DNA of 26,992 bases, from assembly GCA_964432875.1 (NCBI GenBank), contig CAYSPJ010000069.1, forward strand, positions 1-26,992, in the 5' to 3' direction. This DNA is from JACJYE01 sp964432875. Lineage in GTDB: Bacteria; Bacteroidota; Bacteroidia; Chitinophagales; Saprospiraceae. The notes beneath the pieces are model-generated. The model searched no databases. It was not told the origin of the DNA and worked only from the letters and a program-made list of their open reading frames with translations. Position numbers and translations under genes: made by a program. Every line of letters starts with the position of its first letter. Within the stretch, counting starts at the first letter, position 1. This document shows, piece after piece, positions 1-7,612 of the stretch.

Positions 1-55
1 TGGCGGCAAAATGGCGGCGGCTTAACCGTCAACAACCTCGTTCATGGGGCACTAG
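1..55. repeat. left copy of a 55-bp inverted repeat
   Basis: These bases match the reverse complement of 1248-1302 at 49 of 55 positions, counted by eye. The best conserved parts are the outer block ATGGCGGCGGCTTAA and the inner block TTCATGGGGCACTAG. The repeat starts at the first base of the window, so it may extend further left, and a flanking target duplication cannot be examined. Together the two copies bracket the retropepsin-like gene. Confidence 0.8.
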
Positions 56-78
56 GGACTTATCAGTGTCCATAACCG

Positions 79-116
79 CCAAGGCCTCCCCCGCCTGATG
101 GCGGGGGAGGCCTTGG
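79..116. terminator. 17-bp perfect hairpin after the retropepsin-like gene
   Basis: Arms 79-95 (CCAAGGCCTCCCCCGCC) and 100-116 are perfectly complementary around a 4-base TGAT loop. The hairpin begins 24 bases past the stop of the leftward gene ending at 140. No T-run follows on that strand, so it is either an atypical terminator or an mRNA 3'-end stabiliser. The structure is certain; its role is inferred. Confidence 0.6.
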
Positions 117-139
117 CCCCAGGCTTTACCGCCCCATTC

Positions 140-1138
140 TCAGCGCCCGGCAATATGCCTGCCGCTTAAGGCATCTTTTTCAAATTTAGCCAGCGCATTG
201 GGATAGTCTAAAGTCACCTTGAAGTGCTGCAGCCCGGAGCCTCCCAAAGCGCCCATTACCGCTTGGCCCGTGAAGCGGGAGAAGTAAGCCAGGTAGTGGT
301 CATCTGCTCGAGAGCAGAACCAGACCGGCCCCACCTCTTGCCCAGCCACCGTGATAGACGGCACTTCAATCATCTTCACATTGCCCAATTCTTGATCAGC
401 CTGTTCCACTACTTTCCAATCGGGATGAGCTTGCTGCCATTCCTCAAAAATGGATTCGATGATGAATGATGCAGCAATAGGCGCGTTTAGGGTAGAATCC
501 CCCATTGCCCGGCTAGCCTCAGAAGTAGGCAACAGCTTGGCCCCCGTATCCAGTATCATCGGTATCGCCTGGCCATCTATCTCTACCATCAAGCGGGGGA
601 AATTGGCGACGCGCGCGCCGCTGCGGTCTTTCATGAAAGAAACCGGGATAGTATGAGCTTCCAGGGGGGATAAAGGAGGCTGATAGCAGGACAATTGCTG
701 GCCGGGATAATCAATAGACCAGCAATACTGGCCAAACCAGCTCTGGCCCAGGGTCCCATCCGCACCGCAATCCAAATCGCCTTGCCCGTAGGGCAGCAGC
801 AGGGCTTCGCTTTTACCCGTCAGGGGCAAACCAGCCGGCGCCAGCAAACCGTCCAGGTCCACAAAAGTATTGCCCGACTCATCGGTGAAGTAAACCATAC
901 CTACCCGCCGCGCGCCTTCTTCCAGTAGAAAGGAACCGCCAGCGGTATTGGCAAAAAAGGTCAGCGCCCCGCCAACGGATTGAGCTTTAACATAAAGGAG
1001 GTTGTTGGTGAAAGTGCAGGAGATAAACTGCGGTTCGCTTTGCTGGGCGCTTCCCAAGCTGTAAGCTGCTACGACGATTGCAAGGGTGGTAAGGGTTGCT
1101 CTGAAATTCATGGCATTTTTGTTTTTGATGTTATACAT
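140..1138 (-). CDS. secreted retropepsin-like aspartic protease homologue
   Basis: This is a predicted 332-residue exported protein. The start at 1138 was chosen because a strong GGAGGA lies seven bases upstream on the minus strand; a longer reading frame from 1225 and a shorter start at 1111 are possible. A hydrophobic segment (about residues 16-31) ending in GSA/Q looks like a signal peptide. The C-terminal half reads as a pepsin/retropepsin-like domain: a hydrophobic strand followed by ILDTGA (catalytic Asp near residue 197), and near the C-terminus a VMGALGGSGL segment followed by VTLDYPNA, as in bacterial aspartyl protease-like folds. The N-terminal 150 residues are not recognised. Such proteins usually have one catalytic Asp and act as homodimers. 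The gene lies alone between the two inverted repeats at 1-55 and 1248-1302. The fold is likely; activity and substrate are unknown. Confidence 0.7.
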   Translation of the reverse strand: MYNIKNKNAMNFRATLTTLAIVVAAYSLGSAQQSEPQFISCTFTNNLLYVKAQSVGGALTFFANTAGGSFLLEEGARRVGMVYFTDESGNTFVDLDGLLAPAGLPLTGKSEALLLPYGQGDLDCGADGTLGQSWFGQYCWSIDYPGQQLSCYQPPLSPLEAHTIPVSFMKDRSGARVANFPRLMVEIDGQAIPMILDTGAKLLPTSEASRAMGDSTLNAPIAASFIIESIFEEWQQAHPDWKVVEQADQELGNVKMIEVPSITVAGQEVGPVWFCSRADDHYLAYFSRFTGQAVMGALGGSGLQHFKVTLDYPNALAKFEKDALSGRHIAGR

Positions 1139-1247
1139 TGCGCTCCTCCGGGTTGATGTTTTTTTTGAAATTTGATGTAGTACATGTGCATAAAAACCGG
1201 AGAAAACATTACAAAAAAACATCATGCAACAAGCGTGCCAAAAATCG

Positions 1248-1302
1248 CTAGTGCCCCATGAATGAAGTTGTTGAACATTAAGCCGCCGCCATTTCGCCGC
1301 CA
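1248..1302. repeat. right copy of a 55-bp inverted repeat
   Basis: This is the reverse complement of bases 1-55 with six differences. It lies about 110 bases upstream of the start of the retropepsin-like gene, so the repeats enclose that gene and its 3' hairpin in a segment of about 1.3 kb. No transposase lies inside. The pair could be ends of a non-autonomous element, a dispersed family of intergenic repeats, or the trace of an inversion. Confidence 0.8.
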
Positions 1303-1397
1303 GGCCAAACCACCCTATCGCCCAAGTGGCGCATCAAGCATCCGCACGCAAAAAACTAAAAACATTCAAAACTGCTGAAAATATCCCCAGCAAAGCC

Positions 1398-1405
1398 TAC
1401 CTTTG
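1398..1405 (+). promoter_or_regulatory. Bacteroidota -7 promoter element
   Basis: TACCTTTG matches TAnnTTTG exactly and lies 25 bases upstream of the ATG at 1431. No TTG is visible 17-23 bases further upstream, so the match is only partial. It supports the start at 1431 over the upstream in-frame ATG at 1326. Confidence 0.4.
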
Positions 1406-1430
1406 GCAACGTACAACTAAAAGTACTACC

Positions 1431-1823
1431 ATGCACGACTTTTTCTCTATCAACCGCAACGCGCTGATCATGCGCCCCAAGCCTGCTCTAATCGACTGGG
1501 TCAACTCGATTTTCCCCGATGCCCCAGTAAGTTATGACGATCTTGGCAAGCACGATAGCCTGGATATCTTCCTCATCCCCGACTTCGATTCCGTAGATGA
1601 ATCGCTGGAGTGGGTGAAAGAAAATTGTGAAGACTTCCTTTCCTACGCCTTGGAAGATTGGTGTACCGATGAAAAAGTTTGGCCACAGCCGCTGGAATGG
1701 GAACTGCTGGAAAACCTTTTCGACTACTCTATCCAAACGGTCGTAGTAGATACGATGGATGAAGGCTACGACGAGGAGGAAGAAGACGAGGCTGATATAG
1801 ACTTCGACTTCGAGGATAATTAG
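1431..1823 (+). CDS. hypothetical acidic protein
   Basis: The product has 130 residues from ATG 1431. The frame is open back to 1326, but that extension crosses a promoter-like TACCTTTG and has a composition unlike the rest, so it is probably untranslated. The protein is soluble, with no signal peptide or membrane segment. It is rich in Asp, Glu, Trp and Phe, and ends in a strongly acidic tail (about 20 Asp/Glu in the last 30 residues). I recognise no catalytic motif. An acidic tail of this kind can mediate binding to basic partners, but that is speculation. It converges on aspA with 37 bases between the stops. It is likely a real gene because of its consistent codon use; function unknown. 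Confidence 0.65.
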   Translation: MHDFFSINRNALIMRPKPALIDWVNSIFPDAPVSYDDLGKHDSLDIFLIPDFDSVDESLEWVKENCEDFLSYALEDWCTDEKVWPQPLEWELLENLFDYSIQTVVVDTMDEGYDEEEEDEADIDFDFEDN

Positions 1824-1860
1824 TGTCTGCCTTTATAGTCCGATAGCTGCGTTGCGCTGT

Positions 1861-3267
1861 TTATCGCGCCAAGCGCCGAGGGTGGATCATATTTTCCGGG
1901 CTAAGGGCCTGCTTCAACTCCTCCTCAGATAGCAGCCCTTTATCCAGCACCAGTTGATAAACCGACTGGCCGCCGGAGAGTGCTTCTTTAGCCAAGTCCG
2001 TACATATTTCATAGCCCAGCAAAGGGTTGAGCGCGGTAACCAGGCTAATGCTGTTTTCAACCAGCTCCCGACAGCGCGCCTCATTGGCAGTAATACCATC
2101 AATACAGCGCGTTCGCAGCGTATGCATGCCATTGATCAGCAAACCGATAGATTCGAACAAACATTGCGCCATAATCGGTTCGAAAGCATTCAGCTCCAAT
2201 TGGCCCGCTTCTACCGCCATATTGAGGGTGAGGTCATTGCCCATCACCTTAAAGGCGATTTGGTTGACCACCTCCGGGATGACGGGGTTGACCTTGCCTG
2301 GCATAATGGTCGAGCCAGGCTGCACCGCCGGCAAGTTGATTTCATTGAAGCCCGCCCGCGGCCCGGAAGACAGCAAGCGCAAGTCATTGCAAATCTTTGA
2401 CAACTTGATCGCCAATCTCTTGACGGCAGAAGAAAACATGATGAAAGCGCCGGTATCCTGGGTGGCTTCCACCAAGTTGGCTGCCCGGACGATTTTCAGG
2501 CCCGTAATCTCACCCAGGTGCCTGATGACTTTCTCAGCATACTCCGGATCGGTATTGATGCCGGTGCCGATAGCCGTAGCCCCCATGTTGACCTCCAGGA
2601 AAAGTGCGGTGTTTTGCTCCAGGCGGGCGATCTCCTCACCCAAGGTGACCGCATAGGCTTCGAATGCCTGGCCCAGCGTCATCGGCACAGCATCCTGGAG
2701 CTGAGTGCGCCCGATCTTCAGGATGTGGTGAAAGGACCTGCCTTTCTCCTCAAAGGAAGCGATGAGCGCTTGAAGCGCTTCGGCAAGCTGAGTGGACTTG
2801 CTGATCAAGGCGATACGCACCGCTGTAGGGTAAGCGTCGTTGGTAGATTGGGATAAATTGACGTGATTGTTGGGGTGGCAATATTCATATTGCCCTTTAC
2901 GGTAGCCCATCAATTCCAGCGCCCGATTGGCAATCACTTCATTGGCGTTCATATTGGTAGAAGTGCCGGCCCCGCCCTGGATACGGTCCACCACAAAGTG
3001 CTCATGCCATTGGCCGTTCAACACTTCGCGGCAAGCGGTGTCAATTGCATCGGCAATTGGCGCAGGGAGCTGCCCCAGTTCTTCATTAGCCCGTGCGGCG
3101 GCCATTTTGACCATCGCCAGGGCATTGACCAACTCAGGGTGAAAACTGATGGGCACGCCGCTGATCGGGAAATTTTCCAGTGCGCGCAGGGTTTGAATGC
3201 CATAATAGGCATCCGCTGGCAATTCTTTATCGCCGATAAGATCATGTTCGTTGCGAAAGTCGGTCAT
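1861..3267 (-). CDS. aspA: aspartate ammonia-lyase
   Basis: AspA reversibly deaminates L-aspartate to fumarate and ammonia in the cytoplasm, linking amino-acid catabolism with the TCA cycle. The 468-residue length fits the family (about 470-480). The fumarase/aspartase signature is present near residues 318-330 as GSTIMPGKVNP, followed by VIPEVVNQIAFKVMGND, a continuation more typical of aspartase than fumarase C. Also visible are GGAGTSTNMNANEV and NLSQSTNDAYPTAVR, the substrate-binding blocks of the superfamily, and GRTQLQDAVP. The start MTDFRNEHDLIGDKELP matches the usual N-terminus. It appears monocistronic, with an intergenic hairpin upstream at 3311-3348. Fumarase is the main alternative; the sequence context favours aspartase. 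Confidence 0.93.
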   Translation of the reverse strand: MTDFRNEHDLIGDKELPADAYYGIQTLRALENFPISGVPISFHPELVNALAMVKMAAARANEELGQLPAPIADAIDTACREVLNGQWHEHFVVDRIQGGAGTSTNMNANEVIANRALELMGYRKGQYEYCHPNNHVNLSQSTNDAYPTAVRIALISKSTQLAEALQALIASFEEKGRSFHHILKIGRTQLQDAVPMTLGQAFEAYAVTLGEEIARLEQNTALFLEVNMGATAIGTGINTDPEYAEKVIRHLGEITGLKIVRAANLVEATQDTGAFIMFSSAVKRLAIKLSKICNDLRLLSSGPRAGFNEINLPAVQPGSTIMPGKVNPVIPEVVNQIAFKVMGNDLTLNMAVEAGQLELNAFEPIMAQCLFESIGLLINGMHTLRTRCIDGITANEARCRELVENSISLVTALNPLLGYEICTDLAKEALSGGQSVYQLVLDKGLLSEEELKQALSPENMIHPRRLAR

Positions 3268-3310
3268 GTGTGATACGGCTTATTCTGGTTGATATTTTAC
3301 CCCCGAAGTA

Positions 3311-3348
3311 CAAAGGCGCAAAGAAACGGATCACACTTTGCGCCTTTG
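3311..3348. terminator. 13-bp perfect hairpin between aspA and the sorting-domain gene
   Basis: Arms CAAAGGCGCAAAG (3311-3323) and CTTTGCGCCTTTG (3336-3348) pair perfectly around a 12-base loop. It lies about 40 bases after the stop of the leftward secreted-protein gene (3391) and 44 bases before the aspA start. It most likely ends the upstream transcript, although no long T-run follows. Confidence 0.55.
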
Positions 3349-3390
3349 CCTTGGTGGCAGATTACGATGGGGCCTCCTCTGAGCAGCCCC

Positions 3391-5037
3391 TTAATACTGT
3401 GCCTTTATCAGCTTGAGGCGTTGGGCTTTGCCCGGCGTACCCACCTCCAGCCAATATAGGCCAGCCGGGTATGAGCCAAGGCTCAATTCAGCCTGCAGCG
3501 CGCCCCCAAAGGTAGGGAAGAAATTGCTAAACAAGAGCTGCCCCTGGCTATTAAAAAGACGGAGCAAAGCTCCCGCGGCATCCAGCTCGCCCTGAATGTA
3601 AACCTGATCTGTGCTCGGGTTGGGGAAAGCCTTCAATGACCAGGCTTCCGGCAAGTCTTCTACCGAAGAAGCCAGGCAACCCGTACCATTCGGGTTGTAA
3701 TTCACTGGCAAGCTATAAGCGTTGCGGCAGCCACTGATCGCGTTTTCCAACTCCAGCCGGTAGCGCCCGCTGGCTTCTGCGCAGTACTCCTTTTCATTTG
3801 CCCCGGGGATCAGCTCGCCCTCATAGAACCACTGCAGGTAGTAAAACTCAGGCAGTGCCGCCGACTCATATAACTTCAAACGGTTGCCAAAATTCTGGAA
3901 TACTGGCGCCGGGGGCGTCGGAGCAAATTCCACAACAACCGCAGCAGAGCTTGCGCTACAGCCTTCGGCGGTAGTGTGTACTACCCAATAGATGCCATTC
4001 TCCAAAACGCCCAGGCTATCTGCGCTAGCTTCAAAAACCGGCAGGCTATCCTGATACCATTGCAATCCCGGCACGAATGGCGTGTGCAGCAACACCGAAT
4101 CCCCCTGACAAAGCATCGCAGCAGGAAGACCAGACAGCAGCGGCGGCAGCGGTTGCTCATAGACGGTAATGGTATCGGCCGAGCGGACCGTATCGGTAGG
4201 ATGAACCATATTGAGTGTTGCTTCCAGCCCGCCATTGATATAGAAGCCGTTCGAGCTTTGCGTAAAATTGATGGCCCCGCAGAAGTCATCGGCTCCCTCG
4301 GGGAAGCCATCCCGGTCCATCACGCGCAAGACATAATTGCCCGGCTCGATCAGGAGATTAATAGCAAAGCCTACTGGCGGCTGGGCATTATTGATCACTC
4401 CCGAGTTGAATACTAGCTCCCCGGCAGGGTCGAAGACCTCTACGTACAAATCGGGCGCCCCGCCGAAGAGGTCATCGCATGTTACGCTTTCTACGACCAC
4501 CCCGGCGAGCAGATAGCCAAAGGTATCAATGACCGCTTGATAGGACACCTCATAAACCCCCGGCTGCTGATAGGTTTGCGGCCCAGGGTTTTCCAACATC
4601 GAGATATTGCCGTTGCCAAAATCCCAGAGGTAGGAGAAACCTGGCTGGCCCAGAGAAGGGACATTATTGGCAAAGCTGGCCGTAACTACCCCGCAGCCCG
4701 TATTGTTTTCCAGCGTAAAGCCTTCGGTGATGCTCGCCCCGGGGAGGATGAGGATGGGGAAGGTAAAAGCCGTGGTTTGAGAAAGCACCAGGATTTGAGC
4801 TTTGACGACCACCTCTACTAAATACAAACCAGGTAATAACGGGGTGCCACATATCTTGCCGCAGCCATCGGTTTCATCTGCCGGGTTGAAAACCGTCTGG
4901 CTGGCTTCCCAGCTCAAGCCTGGAGGTAGATTGGATACCGACAGGATGGTAATTTGCGAAATCGTAAGCCCTGGAGGCGTATCCGGGTCATTGACCGGAG
5001 TAGTCGTTTTGGGCAAGCGAAAGCTCAGGTCGCCATC
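3391..5037 (-). CDS. type IX-secreted protein with PKD domain, 5' end lost in gap
   Basis: The visible part has 548 residues; the N-terminus, including any signal peptide, lies in the adjacent 100-N gap. The first visible segment (DGDLSFRLP to about residue 90) resembles the N-terminal region of the neighbouring gene at 5354-6160. It includes the block SNLPPGLSW and a GTPLLPGLYLVEV turn, an Ig-like arrangement. A PKD domain follows, with NVPSLGQPGFSYLWDFGNGN and later PGVYEVSYQAV. A segment with PDLYVEVFDPAGELVF and NYVLRVMDRD follows, then two Ig-like blocks with LQWYQDSLPV and LQWFYEGELIPG. The last 80 residues form a type A sorting domain (FPNPSTDQVYIQG, LFNSQGQLLF, YPAGLYWLEV, LKLIKAQY). 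The protein is therefore expected to cross the outer membrane through the type IX system. It lacks any enzyme motif and probably acts in adhesion or surface display. Confidence 0.85.
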   Translation of the reverse strand, partial: DGDLSFRLPKTTTPVNDPDTPPGLTISQITILSVSNLPPGLSWEASQTVFNPADETDGCGKICGTPLLPGLYLVEVVVKAQILVLSQTTAFTFPILILPGASITEGFTLENNTGCGVVTASFANNVPSLGQPGFSYLWDFGNGNISMLENPGPQTYQQPGVYEVSYQAVIDTFGYLLAGVVVESVTCDDLFGGAPDLYVEVFDPAGELVFNSGVINNAQPPVGFAINLLIEPGNYVLRVMDRDGFPEGADDFCGAINFTQSSNGFYINGGLEATLNMVHPTDTVRSADTITVYEQPLPPLLSGLPAAMLCQGDSVLLHTPFVPGLQWYQDSLPVFEASADSLGVLENGIYWVVHTTAEGCSASSAAVVVEFAPTPPAPVFQNFGNRLKLYESAALPEFYYLQWFYEGELIPGANEKEYCAEASGRYRLELENAISGCRNAYSLPVNYNPNGTGCLASSVEDLPEAWSLKAFPNPSTDQVYIQGELDAAGALLRLFNSQGQLLFSNFFPTFGGALQAELSLGSYPAGLYWLEVGTPGKAQRLKLIKAQY

Positions 5038-5137
5038 NNNNNNNNNNNNNNNNNNNNNNNNNNNNNNNNNNNNNNNNNNNNNNNNNNNNNNNNNNNNNNN
5101 NNNNNNNNNNNNNNNNNNNNNNNNNNNNNNNNNNNNN
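5038..5137. other. assembly gap of 100 N
   Basis: This is a scaffold gap of arbitrary length. It removes the 5' end of the sorting-domain gene at 3391-5037. By comparison with its neighbour, about 60 residues including the signal peptide are missing, so the true distance may exceed 100 bases. Reading frames drawn across the N's are not meaningful. Confidence 0.98.
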
Positions 5138-5292
5138 CCTGGAGGCGGCAAATGCGCGTACCCGTATTTCAGAAAGGCCCGTTGCTGGAGATAAAAATAA
5201 CCGGGAGTGAAAGCTCCAGCGGCTTGAGGCGCCGGAGCGAGTTTATAATCAGTAGCAGCTCTGGCTCCCGGGCCTGAGCTGCGTGATTAGAC

Positions 5293-5342
5293 TTGTTGCG
5301 ATGGGGCGCCATTTTTAGGCTGGATAATCCCCATCGCAACAA
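5293..5342. terminator. 14-bp perfect hairpin after the second sorting-domain gene
   Basis: Arms TTGTTGCGATGGGG (5293-5306) and CCCCATCGCAACAA (5329-5342) pair perfectly with a 22-base loop. It begins 11 bases past the stop of the leftward gene ending at 5354. No T-run follows. The rest of the stretch from 5138 to 5353 holds no gene that I can support. Confidence 0.55.
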
Positions 5343-5353
5343 ACCTAAATTGC

Positions 5354-6160
5354 TTAACGGCGGCTGATGGCCAACTTGCGGCTGGCAATTTCCCGCCCAT
5401 CGCTGAGGGAATACACATAAAAACCATTCGGCAGTTTAGAGCCGTCGAAGTCAATCAGGTTGTCACCCGGCAAGATCTGCACGCGCTCGCGGTGCAATAT
5501 TTTGCCGACCACATCACGCACCACGAAGTCAAACGCGCCACTGCGCTCGGCCTTGACGGCAATCTGAGTCCAGCCGCTGCTGGGGTTCGGGTGGTTGCTG
5601 ATGCTGAAGGAGGTAGCGAAAGTCTCCCGTGTGCTCACCATGAAGCAGTTGGCAAAACCTTCCTCCTCAACGTGCAGGAAGTAGTTGCCGGGCTCCAGGT
5701 CATCCGGCATGATGACGGTAGGGTCGAGGAAACCCGTGCGGATGGTTGCCTCTACCTTTAAGTCATAGACGCCCTCACTCCCAGGCTGAGGCGTACCAAA
5801 GATGACGATGCAACCTTTGTCGAGCTTGGGGAAGACACAATCCGGCGGATTACATACGTAGTCGAAGCCAGCCGGAAGGTTTTCGATTGCATCTTCAGGC
5901 GCGATGTCCACTGAGTTGATTGGAATCTCTCCGAAAGGCGAGGGATAAGTCTGCGGGATGTTAAAGGTAAGCGTGAGCCGGTAGTAAGACCCCACGCAAG
6001 CGGTATCCATGATGCCGGTACCCGGCCGCTCCGGTGAAAAAGGCAGTGGTGAAATCACTACAGAGTCCGGCAGGTTGCCGTCCGGGTCGCAAGTCGTTTC
6101 CTGCGCAAAGGCCGCGCTGCAAGCTGCAAACCCTAAAAGGAGTAGAACTATTTTCTTCAT
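5354..6160 (-). CDS. type IX-secreted protein, small paralogue of its neighbour
   Basis: The 268-residue product begins with a clear signal peptide (MKKIVLLLLGFAACSAAFAQ). The middle (about residues 50-150) is an Ig-like region with the block ENLPAGFDYVCNPPDC and FGTPQPGSEGVYDLKVEATI. This aligns with the first visible region of the gene at 3391-5037, so the two are tandem relatives. The final 75 residues are a type A sorting domain (HPNPSSGWTQIAV, VRDVVGKILHRE, LPNGFYVYSLSDG, SRKLAISR). The protein should be exported by Sec and then secreted or surface-anchored by the type IX system. Four Cys in the Ig-like region could form disulfides. It has no enzymatic motif; a role as a surface or extracellular structural protein is inferred. 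Confidence 0.85.
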   Translation of the reverse strand: MKKIVLLLLGFAACSAAFAQETTCDPDGNLPDSVVISPLPFSPERPGTGIMDTACVGSYYRLTLTFNIPQTYPSPFGEIPINSVDIAPEDAIENLPAGFDYVCNPPDCVFPKLDKGCIVIFGTPQPGSEGVYDLKVEATIRTGFLDPTVIMPDDLEPGNYFLHVEEEGFANCFMVSTRETFATSFSISNHPNPSSGWTQIAVKAERSGAFDFVVRDVVGKILHRERVQILPGDNLIDFDGSKLPNGFYVYSLSDGREIASRKLAISRR

Positions 6161-6239
6161 AGTAAAAGGGAATTTGTTGAATTACTGAATTTGGAGATGC
6201 AATATAAGGCATTCCAATTTTATAAACACCAAGTGAGGG

Positions 6240-6247
6240 CAAAAATA
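6240..6247 (-). promoter_or_regulatory. Bacteroidota -7 promoter element upstream of the secreted-protein gene
   Basis: On the minus strand this reads TATTTTTG, an exact TAnnTTTG match, about 80 bases upstream of ATG 6160. No TTG is visible at the right distance before the gap. It implies a leader of about 70 bases. Confidence 0.38.
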
Positions 6248-6279
6248 ACAAATAATGGGAATGTGTACGACCTATCCTG

Positions 6280-6379
6280 NNNNNNNNNNNNNNNNNNNNN
6301 NNNNNNNNNNNNNNNNNNNNNNNNNNNNNNNNNNNNNNNNNNNNNNNNNNNNNNNNNNNNNNNNNNNNNNNNNNNNNNN
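6280..6379. other. assembly gap of 100 N
   Basis: This scaffold gap cuts off the C-terminal end of tyrS. The missing piece should hold the S4-like RNA-binding domain (roughly 60-70 codons), so the real gap is probably longer than 100 bases. Confidence 0.98.
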
Positions 6380-7462
6380 CAGGTCAATGATATTCACACC
6401 ATTAGCCAACAAGGATTGGGGGACGGAGTAACTGGGGATTTCAGCCGCTACGGTAGCTAGTTCGCCCGGGCTCAACCCCAGGAGGTGTTCCCGATCAGCC
6501 TCGCGGCTAAAGAGCAACTGGCTCACCTTCAATACCGAACGATAGTCTTCTTCCGAATGGATGCGGACGGTCAACTCTTCAGCCAGTAAGCGCTTGAGCT
6601 CTTGGGGGTTGTTGGCTAGCTCCCGCTCCCGGCTCTCGATCTCCTCTTGGGACTTGAAGGTGAAGTAGCGAGTAAATTTGGCTATATCCGCATCATCGGC
6701 ATTAATCCAAAACTGGTAGAACTTATAAGGTGTAGTCATGGCAGGATCAAGCCAAAGGTTGCCCCCCATGGACTTGCCAAACTTCGTGCCGTCAGATTTG
6801 GTCAGCAGCGGGGTCGTCACGGCATAAGCTTTACTGCTCAGGTTGCGGCGGATGAACTCCGTACCGGAAGTGATATTGCCCCATTGATCTGAGCCGCCCA
6901 TTTGCAGGATGCAGCCATATTGCTTAAAGAGCACCTGAAAGTCATACGCCTGCAGCAACTGGTAGCTGAACTCAGTAAAGGAAATCCCTGAATCCAGGCG
7001 CTTTTGTACTGATTCCTTCGACATCATGTAGTTAACCGTCAGCGTCTTGCCCACATCGCGCAGGAAATCCAGCACATTCATGCCCTGGTAAAAATCCAGG
7101 TTATTGAGCAACAAGGCTTTGTTTTCAGCATGTTCAAAGTCGAGAAACTTATAAACCTGCTGGATCTGGCGCTCGAGGTTGGCATTCAATTCATCAAATG
7201 ATTTCAGCTCGCGCTCCGAATCCCGCCCGGAAGGGTCGCCGATACGGCCAGTAGCCCCGCCCATCAGTACGATGGGTTGGTGGCCCGAGCGTTGGAAAAG
7301 CGAAAGCAACATCAGCTGCACGTAGTTCCCAATCGTCAGCGAGGCAGCGGTAGGATCGAAACCGATGTACCCTCTAATCTGCCCTTTGCTCAACACTTCT
7401 TCCAAACCGGGAGTGGCATCGTGCAACATACCCCGCCATTGTAATTCTTCCAGAAAATTCAT
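6380..7462 (-). CDS. tyrS: tyrosyl-tRNA synthetase, 3' end lost in gap
   Basis: TyrS charges tRNA-Tyr with tyrosine in the cytoplasm. The visible 361 residues cover the class I catalytic core: YIGFDPTAASLTIGNYVQ (residues 32-49, the HIGH-region), LMGGATGRIGDPSGRD, the tyrosine-binding YQLLQAYDF, MGGSDQWGNITSG, and the KMSKS-like loop TKFGKS. The usual first His of HIGH is Thr here (TIGN, residues 43-46). The C-terminal S4 domain falls in the assembly gap. The start MNFLEELQWRGM is typical of the family, and a promoter with good spacing lies about 40 bases upstream. Identity is secure despite the missing end. Confidence 0.94.
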
Positions 7463-7502
7463 TGCGTGTTTTGATTTTGGTTCGCGATTGTCATCGTGGG
7501 CG

Positions 7503-7537
7503 CAAATTTAGCCTTTTTGCCAAGTTTTCCGAACAAA
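7503..7537 (-). promoter_or_regulatory. tyrS promoter, TTTG-N23-TAnnTTTG
   Basis: On the minus strand, TTTG (7537-7534) is followed after 23 bases by TAAATTTG (7510-7503), an exact -7 match. This fits the Flavobacterium-type consensus TTG-N17-23-TAnnTTTG. It lies 41 bases upstream of ATG 7462. Confidence 0.55.
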
Positions 7538-7564
7538 CCCAATATTTTGCCCTAAGGTTCCGCC

Positions 7565-7593
7565 TTGAGCATCCATAATTAATCCTATCTTTC
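7565..7593 (+). promoter_or_regulatory. promoter of the GH13-like gene, TTG-N18-TATCTTTC
   Basis: TTG (7565-7567) is followed after 18 bases by TATCTTTC (7586-7593), which differs from TAnnTTTG only at the last base. It lies 19 bases upstream of ATG 7613 and is divergent from the tyrS promoter. Confidence 0.45.
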
Positions 7594-7612
7594 CCCACTA
7601 AAGCCAACTGCA

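Noticed and set aside
5138..5277. Coding sequence to the right of the first gap
   Set aside because: One minus-strand frame is open but has no start codon, no signal peptide and no similarity to the neighbour's head; it could be leader sequence.
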